In this document: positions 28,759 to 44,670 of the stretch, one piece after another | How the letters are laid out: each line of letters begins with the position of its first letter | Position numbering within the stretch: the first letter of the stretch is position 1 | DNA from: Fasciola hepatica | Lineage: Eukaryota > Platyhelminthes > Trematoda > Plagiorchiida > Fasciolidae | Length of the DNA: 64,000 nt | Assembly (NCBI GenBank): GCA_948099385.1 | Contig: CANUEZ040000159.1 | Location: forward strand, 7,830,501 to 7,894,500 | Reading direction: 5' to 3' | Translations under genes and position numbers: made by a program | Notes under the pieces: generated by a model | Database searches by the model: none | The model's input: the letters and a program-made list of their open reading frames with translations, nothing else | What the model was told of the DNA's origin: nothing

Positions 28759-31700
28759 AATTATGGAAAATCACACTTCTCATCCATTTGTCCACTCCAA
28801 AATAAACAATATCCATTCACACTACACACCATTCAACATTAGATCCTACTGAACATATAACATCCGAGTGTACAACTACGAACACGAGTGGCCAGACGAG
28901 TACACACTACGCATACCTCACGACCGAAAAGACAAGAGCAAAACACATAGTGTGCTTCCCGCAACACATTCTATCCAAACAAATACATACTAAGTAATAT
29001 CATCATGAACGCTTGCACATGCAGCCTCATTGTTCGTTCGGTTACCAGTGACCCACACACGAATAACTATGAAAAATCACACTTCTCATTCATTTGTCCA
29101 CTCCAAAATAAACAATATCCATTCACGCTACACACCATTCAACATTAGATCCTACTGAACATATAACATCCGAGTGTACAACTATGAACACGAGTGGCCA
29201 GACGAGTACACACCACACATACCTCACGACCGAAAAGACAAGAGCAAAACACATAGTGTGCTTCCCGCAACACATTCTATCCAAACAAATACATACTAAG
29301 TAATATCATCATGAACGCTTGCACATGCAGCCTCGTTGTTCGTTCGGTTACCAGTGACCCACACACGAATAATTATGAAAAATCACACTTCTCATTCATT
29401 TGTCCACTCCAAAATAAACAATATCCATTCACACTACACACCATTCAACATTAGATCCTACTGAACATATAACATCCGAGTGTACAACTATGATCACGAG
29501 TGGCCAGACGAGTACACACTACGCATACCTCACGACCGAAAAGACAAGAGCAAAACACATAGTGTGCTTCCCGCAACACATTCTATCCAAACAAATACAT
29601 ACTAAGTAATATCATCATGAACGCTTGCACATGCAGCCTCGTTGTTCGTTCGGTTACCAGTGACCCACACACGAATAACTATGAAAAATCACACTTCTCA
29701 TTCATTTGTCCACTCCAAAATAAACAATATCCATTCACACTACACACCATTCAACATTAGATCCTACTGAACATATAACATCCGAGTGTACAACTATGAA
29801 CACGAGTGGCCAGACGAGTACACACTACGCATACCTCACGACCGAAAAGACAAGAGCAAAACACATAGTGTGCTTCCCGCAACACATTCTATCCAAACAA
29901 ATACATACTAAGTAATATCATCATGAACGCTTGCACATGCAGCCTCAATGTTCGTTCGGTTACCAGTGACCCACACACGAATAACTATGAAAAATCACAA
30001 TTCTCATTCATTTGTCCACTCCAAAATAAACAATATCCATTCACACTACACACCATTCAACATTAGATCCTACTGAACATATAACATCCGAGTGTACAAC
30101 TATGATCACGAGTGGCCAGACGAGTTTACACCACACATACCTCACGACCGAAAAGACAAGAGCAAAACACATAGTGTGCTTCCCGCAACACATTCTATCC
30201 AAACATATACATACTAAGTAATATCATCATGAACGCTTGCACATGCAGCCTCAATGTTCGTTCGGTTACCAGTGACCCACACACGAATAACTATGAAAAA
30301 TCACAATTCTCATTCATTTGTCCACTCCAAAATAAACAATATCCATTCACACTACACACCATTCAACATTAGATCCTACTGAACATATAACATCCGAGTG
30401 TACAACTATGAACACGAGTGGCCAGACGAGTACACACCACACATACCTCACGACCGAAAAGACAAGAGCAAAACACATAGTGTGCTTCCCGCAACACATT
30501 CTATCCAAACAAATACATACTAAGTAATATCATCATGAACGCTTGCACATGCAGCCTCAATGTTCGTTCGGTTACCAGTGACCCACACACGAATAATTAT
30601 GGAAAATCACACTTCTCATTCATTTGTCCACTCCAAAATAAACAATATCCATTCACACTACACACCATTCAACATTAGATCCTACTGAACATATAACATC
30701 CGAGTGTACAACTATGAACACGAGTGGCCAGACGAGTACACACCACACATACCTCACGACCGAAAAGACAAGAGCAAAACACATAGTGTGCTTCCCGCAA
30801 CACATTCTATCCAAACAAATACATACTAAGTAATATCATCATGAACGCTTCCACATGCAGCCTCGTTGTTCGTTCGGTTACCAGTGACCCACACACGAAT
30901 AATTATGAAAAATCACACTTCTCATTCATTTGTCCACTCCAAAATAAACAATATCCATTCACACTACACACCATTCAACATTAGATCCTACTGAACATAT
31001 AACATCCGAGTGTACAACTATGAACACGAGTGGCCAGACGAGTACACACCACACATACCTCACGACCGAAAAGACAAGAGCAAAACACATAGTGTGCTTC
31101 CCGCAACACATTCTATCCAAACAAATACATACTAAGTAATATCATCATGAACACTTGCACATGCAGCCTCGTTGTTCGTTCGGTTACCAGTGACCCACAC
31201 ACGAATAACTATGAAAAATCACACTTCTCATTCATTTGTCCACTCCCAAATAAACAATATCCATTCACACTACACACCATTCAACATTAGATCCTACTGA
31301 ACATATAACATCCGAGTGTACAACTACGAACACGAGTGGCCAGACGAGTACACACTACGCATACCTCACGACCGAAAAGACAAGAGCAAAACACATAGTG
31401 TGCTTCCCGCAACACATTCTATCCAAACAAATACATACTAAGTAATATCATCATGAACGCTTGCACATGCAGCCTCAATGTTCGTTCGGTTACCAGTGAC
31501 CCACACACGAATAACTATGAAAAATCACACTTCTCATTCATTTGTCCACTCCAAAATAAACAATATCCATTCACACTACACACCATTCAACATTAGATCC
31601 TACTGAACATATAACATCCGAGTGTACAACTATGAACACGAGTGGCCAGACGAGTACACACCACACATACCTCACGACCGAAAAGACAAGAGCAAAACAC

Positions 31701-34266
31701 ATAGTGTGCTTCCCGCAACACATTCTATCCAAACAAATACATACTAAGTAATATCATCATGAACGCTTGCACATGCAGCCTCGTTGTTCGTTCGGTTACC
31801 AGTGACCCACACACGAATAACTATGAAAAATCACACTTCTCATTCATTTGTCCACTCCAAAATAAACAATATCCATTCACACTACACACCATTCAACATT
31901 AGATCCTACTGAACATATAACATCCGAGTGTACAACTATGAACACGAGTGGCCAGACGAGTACACACCACACATACCTCACGACCGAAAAGACACGTGCA
32001 AAACACATAGTGTGCTTCCCGCAACACATTCTATCCAAACAAATACATACTAAGTAATATCATCATGAACGCTTGCACATGCAGCCTCAATGTTCGTTCG
32101 GTTACCAGTGACCCACACACGAATAATTATGGAAAATCACACTTCTCATTCATTTGTCCACTCCAAAATAAACAATATCCATTCACACTACACACCATTC
32201 AACATTAGATCCTACTGAACATATAACATCCGAGTGTACAACTATGAACACGAGTGGCCAGACGAGTACACACTACGCATACCTCACGACCGAAAAGACA
32301 AGAGCAAAACACATAGTGTGCTTCCCGCAACACATTCTATCCAAACAAATACATACTAAGTAATATCATCATGAACGCTTGCACATGCAGCCTCGTTGTT
32401 CGTTCGGTTACCAGTGACCCACACACAAATAACTATGAAAAATCACACTTCTCATTCATTTGTCCACTCCAAAATAAACAATATCCATTCACACTACACA
32501 CCATTCAACATTAGATCCTACTGAACATATAACATCCGAGTGTACAACTATGAACACGAGTGGCCAGACGAGTACACACCACACATACCTCACGACCGAA
32601 AAGACAAGAGCAAAACACATAGTGTGCTTCCCGCAACACATTCTATCCAAACATATACATACTAAGTAATATCATCATGAACGCTTGCACATGCAGCCTC
32701 AATGTTCGTTCGGTTACCAGTGACCCACACACGAATAATTATGGAAAATCACACTTCTCATTCATTTGTCCACTCCAAAATAAACAATATCCATTCACAC
32801 TACACACCATTCAACATTAGATCCTACTGAACATATAACATCCGAGTGTACAACTATGAACACGAGTGGCCAGACGAGTACACACTACGCATACCTCACG
32901 ACCGAAAAGACAAGAGCAAAACACATAGTGTGCTTCCCGCAACACATTCTATCCAAACATATACATACTAAGTAATATCATCATGAACGCTTGCACATGC
33001 AGCCTCAATGTTCGTTCGGTTACCAGTGACCCACACACGAATAATTATGGAAAATCACACTTCTCATTCATTTGTCCACTCCAAAATAAACAATATCCAT
33101 TCACACTACACACCATTCAACATTAGATCCTACTGAACATATAACATCCGAGTGTACAACTATGAACACGAGTGGCCAGACGAGTACACACTACGCATAC
33201 CTCACGACCGAAAAGACAAGAGCAAAACACATAGTGTGCTTCCCGCAACACATTCTATCCAAACAAATACATACTAAGTAATATCATCATGAACGCTTGC
33301 ACATGCAGCCTCAATGTTCGTTCGGTTACCAGTGACCCACACACGAATAACTATGAAAAATCACAATTCTCATTCATTTGTCCACTCCAAAATAAACAAT
33401 ATCCATTCACACTACACACCATTCAACATTAGATCCTACTGAACATATAACATCCGAGTGTACAACTACGAACACGAGTGGCCAGACGAGTACACACTAC
33501 GCATACCTCACGACCGAAAAGACAAGAGCAAAACACATAGTGTGCTTCCCGCAACACATTCTATCCAAACAAATACATACTAAGTAATATCATCATGAAC
33601 GCTTGCACATGCAGCCTCAATGTTCGTTCGGTTACCAGTGACCCACACACGAATAACTATGAAAAATCACACTTCTCATTCATTTGTCCACTCCAAAATA
33701 AACAATATCCATTCACACTACACACCATTCAACATTAGATCCTACTGAACATATAACATCCGAGTGTACAACTATGAACACGAGTGGCCAGACGAGTACA
33801 CACCACACATACCACACGACCGAAAAGACAAGAGCAAAACACATAGTGTGCTTCCCGCAACACATTCTATCCAAACAAATATATACTAAGTAATATCATC
33901 ATGAACACTTGCACATGCAGCCTCAATGTTCGTTCGGTTACCAGTGACCCACACACGAATAACTATGAAAAATCACACTTCTCATTCATTTGTCCACTCC
34001 AAAATAAACAATATCCATTCACACTACACACCATTCAACATTAGATCCTACTGAACATATAACATCCGAGTGTACAACTACGAACACGAGTGGCCAGACG
34101 AGTACACACTACGCATACCTCACGACCGAAAAGACAAGAGCAAAACACATAGTGTGCTTCCCGCAACACATTCTATCCAAACAAATACATACTAAGTAAT
34201 ATCATCATGAACACTTGCACATGCAGCCTCAATGTTCGTTCGGTTACCAGTGACCCACACACGAAT

Positions 34267-37020
34267 AACTATGAAAAATCACACTTCTCATTCATTTGTC
34301 CACTCCAAAATAAACAATATCCATCCACACTACACACCATTCAACATTAGATCCTACTGAACATATAACATCCGAGTGTACAACTATGAACACGAGTGGC
34401 CAGACGAGTACACACTACGCATACCTCACGACCGAAAAGACAAGAGCAAAACACATAGTGTGCTTCCCGCAACACATTCTATCCAAACAAATACATACTA
34501 AGTAATATCATCATGAACAATGGCACATGCAGCCTCAATGTTCGTTCGGTTACCAGTGACCCACACACGAATAACTATGAAAAATCACACTTCCCATTCA
34601 TTTGTCCACTCCAAAATAAACAATATCCATTCACACTACACACCATTCAACATTAGATCCTACTGAACATATACCATCCGAGTGTACAACTATGATCACG
34701 AGTGGCCAGACGAGTACACACTACGCATACCTCACGACCGAAAAGACAAGAGCAAAACACATAGTGTGCTTCCCGCAACACATTCTATCCAAACAAATAC
34801 ATACTAAGTAATATCATCATGAACACTTGCACATGCAGCCTCAATGTTCGTTCGGTTACCAGTGACCCACACACGAATAACTATGAAAAATCACACTTCT
34901 CATTCATTTGTCCACTCCAAAATAAACAATATCCATTCACACTACACACCATTCAACATTAGATCCTACTGAACATATAACATCCGAGTGTACAACTATG
35001 ATCACGAGTGGCCAGACGAGTGCACACTACGCATACCTCACGACCGAAACGACAAGAGCAAAACACATAGTGTGCTTCCCGCAACACATTCTATCCAAAC
35101 AAATACATACTAAGTAATATCATCATGAACGCTTGCACATGCAGCCTCAATGTTCGTTCGGTTACCAGTGACCCACACACGAATAACTATGAAAAATCAC
35201 ACTTCTCATTCATTTGTCCACTCCAAAATGAACAATATCCATTCACACTACACACCATTCAACATTAGATCCTACTGAACATATAACATCCGAGTGTACA
35301 ACTATGAACACGAGTGGCCAGACGAGTACACACTACGCATACCTCACGACCGAAAAGACAAGAGCAAAACACATAGTGTGCTTCCCGCAACACATTCTAT
35401 CCAAACAAATACATACTAAGTAATATCATCATGAACAATGGCACATGCAGCCTCGTGGTTCGTTCGGTTACCAGTGACCCACACACGAATAACTATGAAA
35501 AATCACACTTCTCATTCATTTGTCCACTCCAAAATAAACAATATCCATTCACACTACACACCATTCAACATTAGATCCTACTGAACATATAACATCCGAG
35601 TCTACAACTATGATCACGAGTGGCCAGACGAGTACACACTACGCATACCTCACGACCGAAAAGACAAGAGCAAAACACATAGTGTGCTTCCCGCAACACA
35701 TTCTATCCAAACACATACATACTAAGTAATATCATCATGAACACTTGCACATGCAGCCTCGTTGTTCGTTCGGTTACCAGTGACCAACACACGAATAACT
35801 ATGAAAAATCACACTTCTCATTCATTTGTCCACTCCAAAATAAACAATATCCATTCACACTACACACCATTCAACATTAGATCCTAATGAACATATAACA
35901 TCCGAGTGTACAACTATGAACACGAGTGGCCAGACGAGTACACACTATGCATACCTCACGACCGAAAAGACAAGAGCAAAACACATAGTGTGCTTCCCGC
36001 AACACATTCTATCCAAACAAATACATACTAAGTAATATCATCATGAACACTTGCACATGCAGCCTCGTTGTTCGTTCGGTTACCAGTGACCCACACACGA
36101 ATAATTATGAAAAATCACACTTCTCATTCATTTGTCCACTCCAAAATAAACAATATCCATTCACACTACACACCATTCAACATTAGATCCTAATGAACAT
36201 ATAACATCCGAGTGTACAACTACGAACACGAGTGGCCAGACGAGTACACACTACGCATACCTCACGACCGAAAAGACAAGAGCAAAACACATAGTGTGCT
36301 TCCCGCAACACATTCTATCCAAACAAATACATACTAAGTAATATCATCATGAACAATGGCACATGCAGCCTCAATGTTCGTTCGGTTACCAGTGACCCAC
36401 ACACGAATAACTATGAAAAATCACACTTCTCATTCATTTGTCCACTCCAAAATAAACAATATCCATTCACACTACACACCATTCAACATTAGATCCTACT
36501 GAACATATAACATCCGAGTGTACAACTATGATCACGAGTGGCCAGACGAGTACACACTACGCATACCTCACGACCGAAAAGACAAGAGCAAAACACATAG
36601 TGTGCTTCCCGCAACACATTCTATCCAAACAAATACATACTAAGTAATATCATCATGAACGCTTGCACATGCAGCCTCGTTGTTCGTTCGGTTACCAGTG
36701 ACCCACACACGAATAACTATGAAAAATCACACTTCTCATTCATTTGTCCACTCCAAAATAAACAATATCCATTCACACTACACACCATTCAACATTAGAT
36801 CCTACTGAACATATAACATCCGAGTGTACAACTATGAACACGAGTGGCCAGACGAGTACACACCACACATACCTCACCACCGAAAAGACAAGAGCAAAAC
36901 ACATAGTGTGCTTCCCGCAACACATTCTATCCAAACAAATACATACTAAGTAATATCATCATGAACGCTTGCACATGCAGCCTCAATGTTCGTTCGGTTA
37001 CCAGTGACCCACACACGAAT
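34267..37020. repeat. Marker aacaatggc at exact 3-monomer spacing (918 bp)
   Basis: The variant aacaatggc at p250-258, in place of aacacttgc or aacgcttgc, is seen only at 34516, 35434 and 36352. Spacing is 918 bp twice. The intervening monomers carry many private changes (ttcccattc, gagtgcac, cgaaacgac, aaaatgaac, ctatgcat, ctcaccacc), so any 3-mer unit is degenerate apart from this marker. This is the most divergent-looking stretch of the window. Confidence 0.7.
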
Positions 37021-39774
37021 AACTATGAAAAATCACAATTCTCATTCATTTGTCCACTCCAAAATAAACAATATCCATTCACACTACACACCATTCAACA
37101 TTAGATCCTACTGAACATATAACATCCGAGTGTACAACTATGAACACGAGTGGCCAGACGAGTACACACCACACATACCTCACGACCGAAAAGACAAGAG
37201 CAAAACACATAGTGTGCTTCCCGCAACACATTCTATCCAAACAAATACATACTAAGTAATATCATCATGAACGCTTGCACATGCAGCCTCGTTGTTCGTT
37301 CGGTTACCAGTGACCCACACACGAATAACTATGAAAAATCACACTTCTCATTCATTTGTCCACTCCAAAATAAACAATATCCATTCACACTACACACCAT
37401 TCAACATTAGATCCTACTGAACATATAACATCCGAGTGTACAACTATGATCACGAGTGGCCAGACGAGTACACACTACGCATACCTCACGACCGAAAAGA
37501 CAAGAGCAAAACACATAGTGTGATTCCCGCAACACATTCTATCCAAACAAATACATACTAAGTAATATCATCATGAACACTTGCACATGCAGCCTCGTTG
37601 TTCGTTCGGTTACCAGTGACCCACACACGAATAACTATGAAAAATCACACTTCTCATTCATTTGTCCACTCCAAAATAAACAATATCCATTCACACTACA
37701 CACCATTCAACATTAGATCCTAATGAACATATAACATCCGAGTGTACAACTACGAACACGAGTGGCCAGACGAGTACACACTACGCATACCTCACGACCG
37801 AAAAGACAAGAGCAAAACACATAGTGTGCTTCCCGCAACACATTCTATACAAACAAATACATACTAAGTAATATCATCATGAACGCTTGCACATGCAGCC
37901 TCGTTGTTCGTTCGGTTACCAGTGACCCACACACGAATAACTATGAAAAATCACAATTCTCATTCATTTGTCCACTCCAAAATAAACAATATCCATTCAC
38001 ACTACACACCATTCAACATTAGATCCTACTGAACATATAACATCCGAGTGTACAACTATGAACACGAGTGGCCAGACGAGTACACACCACACATACCTCA
38101 CGACCGAAAAGACAAGAGCAAAACACATAGTGTGCTTTCCGCAACACATTCTATCCAAACAAATACATACTAGGTAATATCATCATGAACGCTTGCACAT
38201 GCAGCCTCGTTGTTCGTTCGGTTACCAGTGACCCACACACGAATAACTATGAAAAATCACACTTCTCATTCCTTTGTCCACTCCAAAATAAACAATATCC
38301 ATTCACACTACACACCATTCAACATTAGATCCTACTGAACATATAACATCCGAGTGTACAACTATGATCACGAGTGGCCAGACGAGTACACACCACACAT
38401 ACCTCACGACCGAAAAGACAAGAGCAAAACACATAGTGTGCTTCCCGCAACACATTCTATCCAAACAAATACATACTAAGTAATATCATCATGAACGCTT
38501 GCACATGCAGCCTCGTTGTTCGTTCGGTTACCAGTGACCCACACACGAATAACTATGAAAAATCACACTTCTCATTCATTTGTCCACTCCAAAATAAACA
38601 ATATCCATTCACACTACACACCATTCAACATTAGATCCTACTGAACATATAACATCCGAGTCTACAACTATGAACACGAGTGGCCAGACGAGTACACACC
38701 ACACATACCTCACGACCGAAAAGACAAGAGCAAAACACATAGTGTGCTTCCCGCAACACATTCTATCCAAACAAATATATACTAAGTAATATCATCATGA
38801 ACGCTTGCACATGCAGCCTCAATGTTCGTTCGGTTACCAGTGACCCACACACGAATAACTATGAAAAATCACACTTCTCATTCATTTGTCCACTCCAAAA
38901 TAAACAATATCCATTCACACTACACACCATTCAACATTAGATCCTACTGAACATATAACATCCGAGTGTACAACTATGAACACGAGTGGCCAGACGAGTA
39001 CACACCACACATACCTCACGACCGAAAAGACAAGAGCAAAACACATAGTGTGCTTCCCGCAACACATTCTATACAAACAAATACATACTAAGTAATATCA
39101 TCATGAACGCTTGCACATGCAGCCTCGTTGTTCGTTCGGTTACCAGTGACCCACACACGAATAATTATGGAAAATCACACTTCTCATTCATTTGTCCACT
39201 CCAAAATAAACAATATCCATTCACACTACACACCATTCAACATTAGATCCTACTGAACATATAACATCCGAGTGTACAACTATGAACACGAGTGGCCAGA
39301 CGAGTACACACCACACATACCTCACGACCGAAAAGACAAGAGCAAAACACATAGTGTGCTTTCCGCAACACATTCTATCCAAACAAATACATACTAGGTA
39401 ATATCATCATGAACGCTTGCACATGCAGCCTCAATGTTCGTTCGGTTACCAGTGACCCACACACGAATAACTATGAAAAATCACACTTCTCATTCATTTG
39501 TCCACTCCAAAATAAACAATATCCATTCACACTACACACCATTCAACATTAGATCCTACTGAACATATAACATCCGAGTGTACAACTATGATCACGAGTG
39601 GCCAGACGAGTACACACCACACATACCTCACGACCGAAAAGACAAGAGCAAAACACATAGTGTGCTTCCCGCAACACATTCTATCCAAACAAATACATAC
39701 TAAGTAATATCATCATGAACGCTTGCACATGCAGCCTCGTTGTTCGTTCGGTTACCAGTGACCCACACACGAAT

Positions 39775-40998
39775 AACTATGAAAAATCACACTTCTCATT
39801 CATTTGTCCACTCCAAAATAAACAATATCCATTCACACTACACACCATTCAACATTAGATCCTACTGAACATATAACATCCGAGTCTACAACTATGAACA
39901 CGAGTGGCCAGACGAGTACACACTACGCATACCTCACGACCGAAAAGACAAGAGCAAAACACATAGTGTGCTTCCCGCAACACATTCTATCCAAACAAAT
40001 ATATACTAAGTAATATCATCATGAACGCTTGCACATGCAGCCTCAATGTTCGTTCGGTTACCAGTGACCCACACACGAATAACTATGAAAAATCACACTT
40101 CTCATTCATTTGTCCACTCCAAAATAAACAATATCCATTCACACTACACACCATTCAACATTAGATCCTACTGAACATATAACATCCGAGTGTACAACTA
40201 TGAACACGAGTGGCCAGACGAGTACACACCACACATACCTCACGACCGAAAAGACAAGAGCAAAACACATAGTGTGCTTCCCGCAACACATTCTATCCAA
40301 ACAAATATATACTAAGTAATATCATCATGAACGCTTGCACATGCAGCCTCAATGTTCGTTCCGTTACCAGTGACCCACACACGAATAATTATGGAAAATC
40401 ACACTTCTCATTCATTTGTCCACTCCAAAATAAACAATATCCATTCACACTACACACCATTCAACATTAGATCCTACTGAACATATAACATCCGAGTGTA
40501 CAACTATGATCACGAGTGGCCAGACGAGTACACACTACGCATACCTCACGACCGAAAAGACAAGAGCAATACACATAGTGTGCTTCCCGCAACACATTCT
40601 ATCCAAACAAATACATACTAAGTAATATCATCATGAACACTTGCACATGCAGCCTCGTTGTTCGTTCGGTTACCAGTGACCCACACACGAATAACTATGA
40701 AAAATCACACTTCTCATTCATTTGTCCACTCCAAAATAAACAATATCCATTCACACTACACACCATTCAACATTAGATCCTAATGAACATATAACATCCG
40801 AGTGTACAACTACGAACACGAGTGGCCAGACGAGTACACACTACGCATACCTCACGACCGAAAAGACAAGAGCAAAACACATAGTGTGATTCCCGCAACA
40901 CATTCTATCCAAACAAAAACATACTGAGTAATATCATCATGAACACTTGCACATGCAGCCTCGTTGTTCGTTCGGTTACCAGTGACCCACACACGAAT
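39775..40998. repeat. 4-monomer HOR unit 1
   Basis: Order: gagtctac/tatatac monomer, then cgttccgtt monomer, then tatggaa/agcaatac monomer, then cctaatgaac/cgaac/tgattccc/atactgag monomer. The first member has ctacgcat where units 2 and 4 have ccacacat. Confidence 0.85.
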
Positions 40999-42222
40999 AA
41001 CTATGAAAAATCACACTTCTCATTCATTTGTCCACTCCAAAATAAACAATATCCATTCACACTACACACCATTCAACATTAGATCCTACTGAACATATAA
41101 CATCCGAGTCTACAACTATGAACACGAGTGGCCAGACGAGTACACACCACACATACCTCACGACCGAAAAGACAAGAGCAAAACACATAGTGTGCTTCCC
41201 GCAACACATTCTATCCAAACAAATATATACTAAGTAATATCATCATGAACGCTTGCACATGCAGCCTCAATGTTCGTTCGGTTACCAGTGACCCACACAC
41301 GAATAACTATGAAAAATCACACTTCTCATTCATTTGTCCACTCCAAAATAAACAATATCCATTCACACTACACACCATTCAACATTAGATCCTACTGAAC
41401 ATATAACATCCGAGTGTACAACTATGAACACGAGTGGCCAGACGAGTACACACCACACATACCTCACGACCGAAAAGACAAGAGCAAAACACATAGTGTG
41501 CTTCCCGCAACACATTCTATCCAAACAAATATATACTAAGTAATATCATCATGAACGCTTGCACATGCAGCCTCAATGTTCGTTCCGTTACCAGTGACCC
41601 ACACACGAATAATTATGGAAAATCACACTTCTCATTCATTTGTCCACTCCAAAAAAAACAATATCCATTCACACTACACACCATTCAACATTAGATCCTA
41701 CTGAACATATAACATCCGAGTGTACAACTATGATCACGAGTGGCCAGACGAGTACACACTACGCATACCTCACGACCGAAAAGACAAGAGCAATACACAT
41801 AGTGTGCTTCCCGCAACACATTCTATCCAAACAAATACATACTAAGTAATATCATCATGAACACTTGCACATGCAGCCTCGTTGTTCGTTCGGTTACCAG
41901 TGACCCACACACGAATAACTATGAAAAATCACACTTCTCATTCATTTGTCCACTCCAAAATAAACAATATCCATTCACACTACACACCATTCAACATTAG
42001 ATCCTAATGAACATATAACATCCGAGTGTACAACTACGAACACGAGTGGCCAGACGAGTACACACTACGCATACCTCACGACCGAAAAGACAAGAGCAAA
42101 ACACATAGTGTGATTCCCGCAACACATTCTATCCAAACAAAAACATACTGAGTAATATCATCATGAACACTTGCACATGCAGCCTCGTTGTTCGTTCGGT
42201 TACCAGTGACCCACACACGAAT
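40999..42222. repeat. 4-monomer HOR unit 2
   Basis: Same order as unit 1. Its third monomer carries an A8 run at 41651-41658, where taaac has become aaaac. This removes a stop and creates the 69-codon open frame at 41640-41849. The A8 variant returns only in unit 4, so unit 2 pairs with unit 4 as an 8-monomer (2448-bp) repeat. Confidence 0.85.
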
Positions 42223-43446
42223 AATTATGAAAAATCACACTTCTCATTCATTTGTCCACTCCAAAATAAACAATATCCATTCACACTACACACCATTCAA
42301 CATTAGATCCTACTGAACATATAACATCCGAGTGTACAACTATGATCACGAGTGGCCAGACGAGTACACACTACGCATACCTCACGACCGAAAAGACAAG
42401 AGCAAAACACATAGTGTGCTTCCCGCAACACATTCTATCCAAACAAATACATACTAAGTAATATCATCATGAACGCTTGCACATGCAGCCTCGTTGTTCG
42501 TTCGGTTACCAGTGACCCACACACGAATAACTATGAAAAATCACACTTCTCATTCATTTGTCCACTCCAAAATAAACAATATCCATTCACACTACACACC
42601 ATTCAACATTAGATCCTACTGAACATATAACATCCGAGTGTACAACTATGAACACGAGTGGCCAGACGAGTACACACTACGCATACCTCACGACCGAAAA
42701 GACAAGAGCAATACACATAGTGTGCTTCCCGCAACACATTCTATCCAAACAAATATATACTAAGTAATATCATCATGAACGCTTGCACATGCAGCCTCAA
42801 TGTTCGTTCCGTTACCAGTGACCCACACACGAATAATTATGGAAAATCACACTTCTCATTCATTTGTCCACTCCAAAATAAACAATATCCATTCACACTA
42901 CACACCATTCAACATTAGATCCTACTGAACATATAACATCCGAGTGTACAACTATGATCACGAGTGGCCAGACGAGTACACACTACGCATACCTCACGAC
43001 CGAAAAGACAAGAGCAATACACATAGTGTGCTTCCCGCAACACATTCTATCCAAACAAATACATACTAAGTAATATCATCATGAACACTTGCACATGCAG
43101 CCTCGTTGTTCGTTCGGTTACCAGTGACCCACACACGAATAACTATGAAAAATCACACTTCTCATTCATTTGTCCACTCCAAAATAAACAATATCCATTC
43201 ACACTACACACCATTCAACATTAGATCCTAATGAACATATAACATCCGAGTGTACAACTACGAACACGAGTGGCCAGACGAGTACACACTACGCATACCT
43301 CACGACCGAAAAGACAAGAGCAAAACACATAGTGTGATTCCCGCAACACATTCTATCCAAACAAAAACATACTGAGTAATATCATCATGAACACTTGCAC
43401 ATGCAGCCTCGTTGTTCGTTCGGTTACCAGTGACCCACACACGAAT
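42223..43446. repeat. 4-monomer HOR unit 3
   Basis: The first member differs in type (aattatg, gagtgtac, tgatcac, ctacgcat) from the gagtctac member of units 1, 2 and 4. Its second member carries both agcaatac and cgttccgtt, suggesting exchange within the domain. The third and fourth members match the other units. A monomer of the same type as its first member follows unit 4 at 44671. Confidence 0.8.
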
Positions 43447-44670
43447 AACTATGAAAAATCACACTTCTCATTCATTTGTCCACTCCAAAATAAACAATAT
43501 CCATTCACACTACACACCATTCAACATTAGATCCTACTGAACATATAACATCCGAGTCTACAACTATGAACACGAGTGGCCAGACGAGTACACACCACAC
43601 ATACCTCACGACCGAAAAGACAAGAGCAAAACACATAGTGTGCTTCCCGCAACACATTCTATCCAAACAAATATATACTAAGTAATATCATCATGAACGC
43701 TTGCACATGCAGCCTCAATGTTCGTTCGGTTACCAGTGACCCACACACGAATAACTATGAAAAATCACACTTCTCATTCATTTGTCCACTCCAAAATAAA
43801 CAATATCCATTCACACTACACACCATTCAACATTAGATCCTAATGAACATATAACATCCGAGTGTACAACTATGAACACGAGTGGCCAGACGAGTACACA
43901 CCACACATACCTCACGACCGAAAAGACAAGAGCAAAACACATAGTGTGCTTCCCGCAACACATTCTATCCAAACAAATATATACTAAGTAATATCATCAT
44001 GAACGCTTGCACATGCAGCCTCAATGTTCGTTCCGTTACCAGTGACCCACACACGAATAATTATGGAAAATCACACTTCTCATTCATTTGTCCACTCCAA
44101 AAAAAACAATATCCATTCACACTACACACCATTCAACATTAGATCCTACTGAACATATAACATCCGAGTGTACAACTATGATCACGAGTGGCCAGACGAG
44201 TACACACTACGCATACCTCACGACCGAAAAGACAAGAGCAATACACATAGTGTGATTCCCGCAACACATTCTATCCAAACAAATACATACTAAGTAATAT
44301 CATCATGAACACTTGCACATGCAGCCTCGTTGTTCGTTCGGTTACCAGTGACCCACACACGAATAACTATGAAAAATCACACTTCTCATTCATTTGTCCA
44401 CTCCAAAATAAACAATATCCATTCACACTACACACCATTCAACATTAGATCCTAATGAACATATAACATCCGAGTGTACAACTACGAACACGAGTGGCCA
44501 GACGAGTACACACTACGCATACCTCACGACCGAAAAGACAAGAGCAAAACACATAGTGTGATTCCCGCAACACATTCTATCCAAACAAAAACATACTGAG
44601 TAATATCATCATGAACACTTGCACATGCAGCCTCGTTGTTCGTTCGGTTACCAGTGACCCACACACGAAT
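43447..44670. repeat. 4-monomer HOR unit 4
   Basis: Same order as unit 2, including gagtctac and the A8 run at 44099-44106. It differs by cctaatgaac in the second member and tgattccc in the third. The 8-monomer correspondence with unit 2 (offset 2448 bp) shows two levels of higher-order structure. Confidence 0.85.

Larger units (their letters stand above)
25087..37632. repeat. HOR domain 4: mixed monomers with local 3-monomer periodicity
   Basis: Forty-one monomers with no single dominant unit. Monomers at 25699-27228 echo the domain 2 order (caccctt type, cgaac, aaaacaag/aatgaccc, and gcatcctc near 27184). A 3-monomer pattern (gcatcctc, acatatac, tatggaa) begins at 26923 and repeats at 27841. 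Monomers at 28759-29676 resemble those at 23863-24780. The marker acacgtgc occurs near 27708 and 31992. The marker aacaatggc occurs at 34516, 35434 and 36352, exactly 918 bp (3 monomers) apart. No gene or other element is present. Confidence 0.75.
37633..44670. repeat. HOR domain 5: 4-monomer (1224-bp) unit
   Basis: Markers repeat every 1224 bp. In the left part, taggtaat occurs at 38171 and 39395, and ctatacaaa near 37847 and 39071. In the right part, cgttccgtt occurs near 40360, 41584, 42808 and 44032; agcaatac near 40565, 41789, 43013 and 44237; and atactgag at 40921, 42145, 43369 and 44593. The left and right parts share the period but not all markers. The 4-mer is the clearest HOR in the window. 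Confidence 0.9.

Noticed and set aside
41640..41849. 69-codon open frame
   Set aside because: Created by one T-to-A change (A8 run) that removes a TAA in a satellite monomer; the rest is ordinary repeat sequence.
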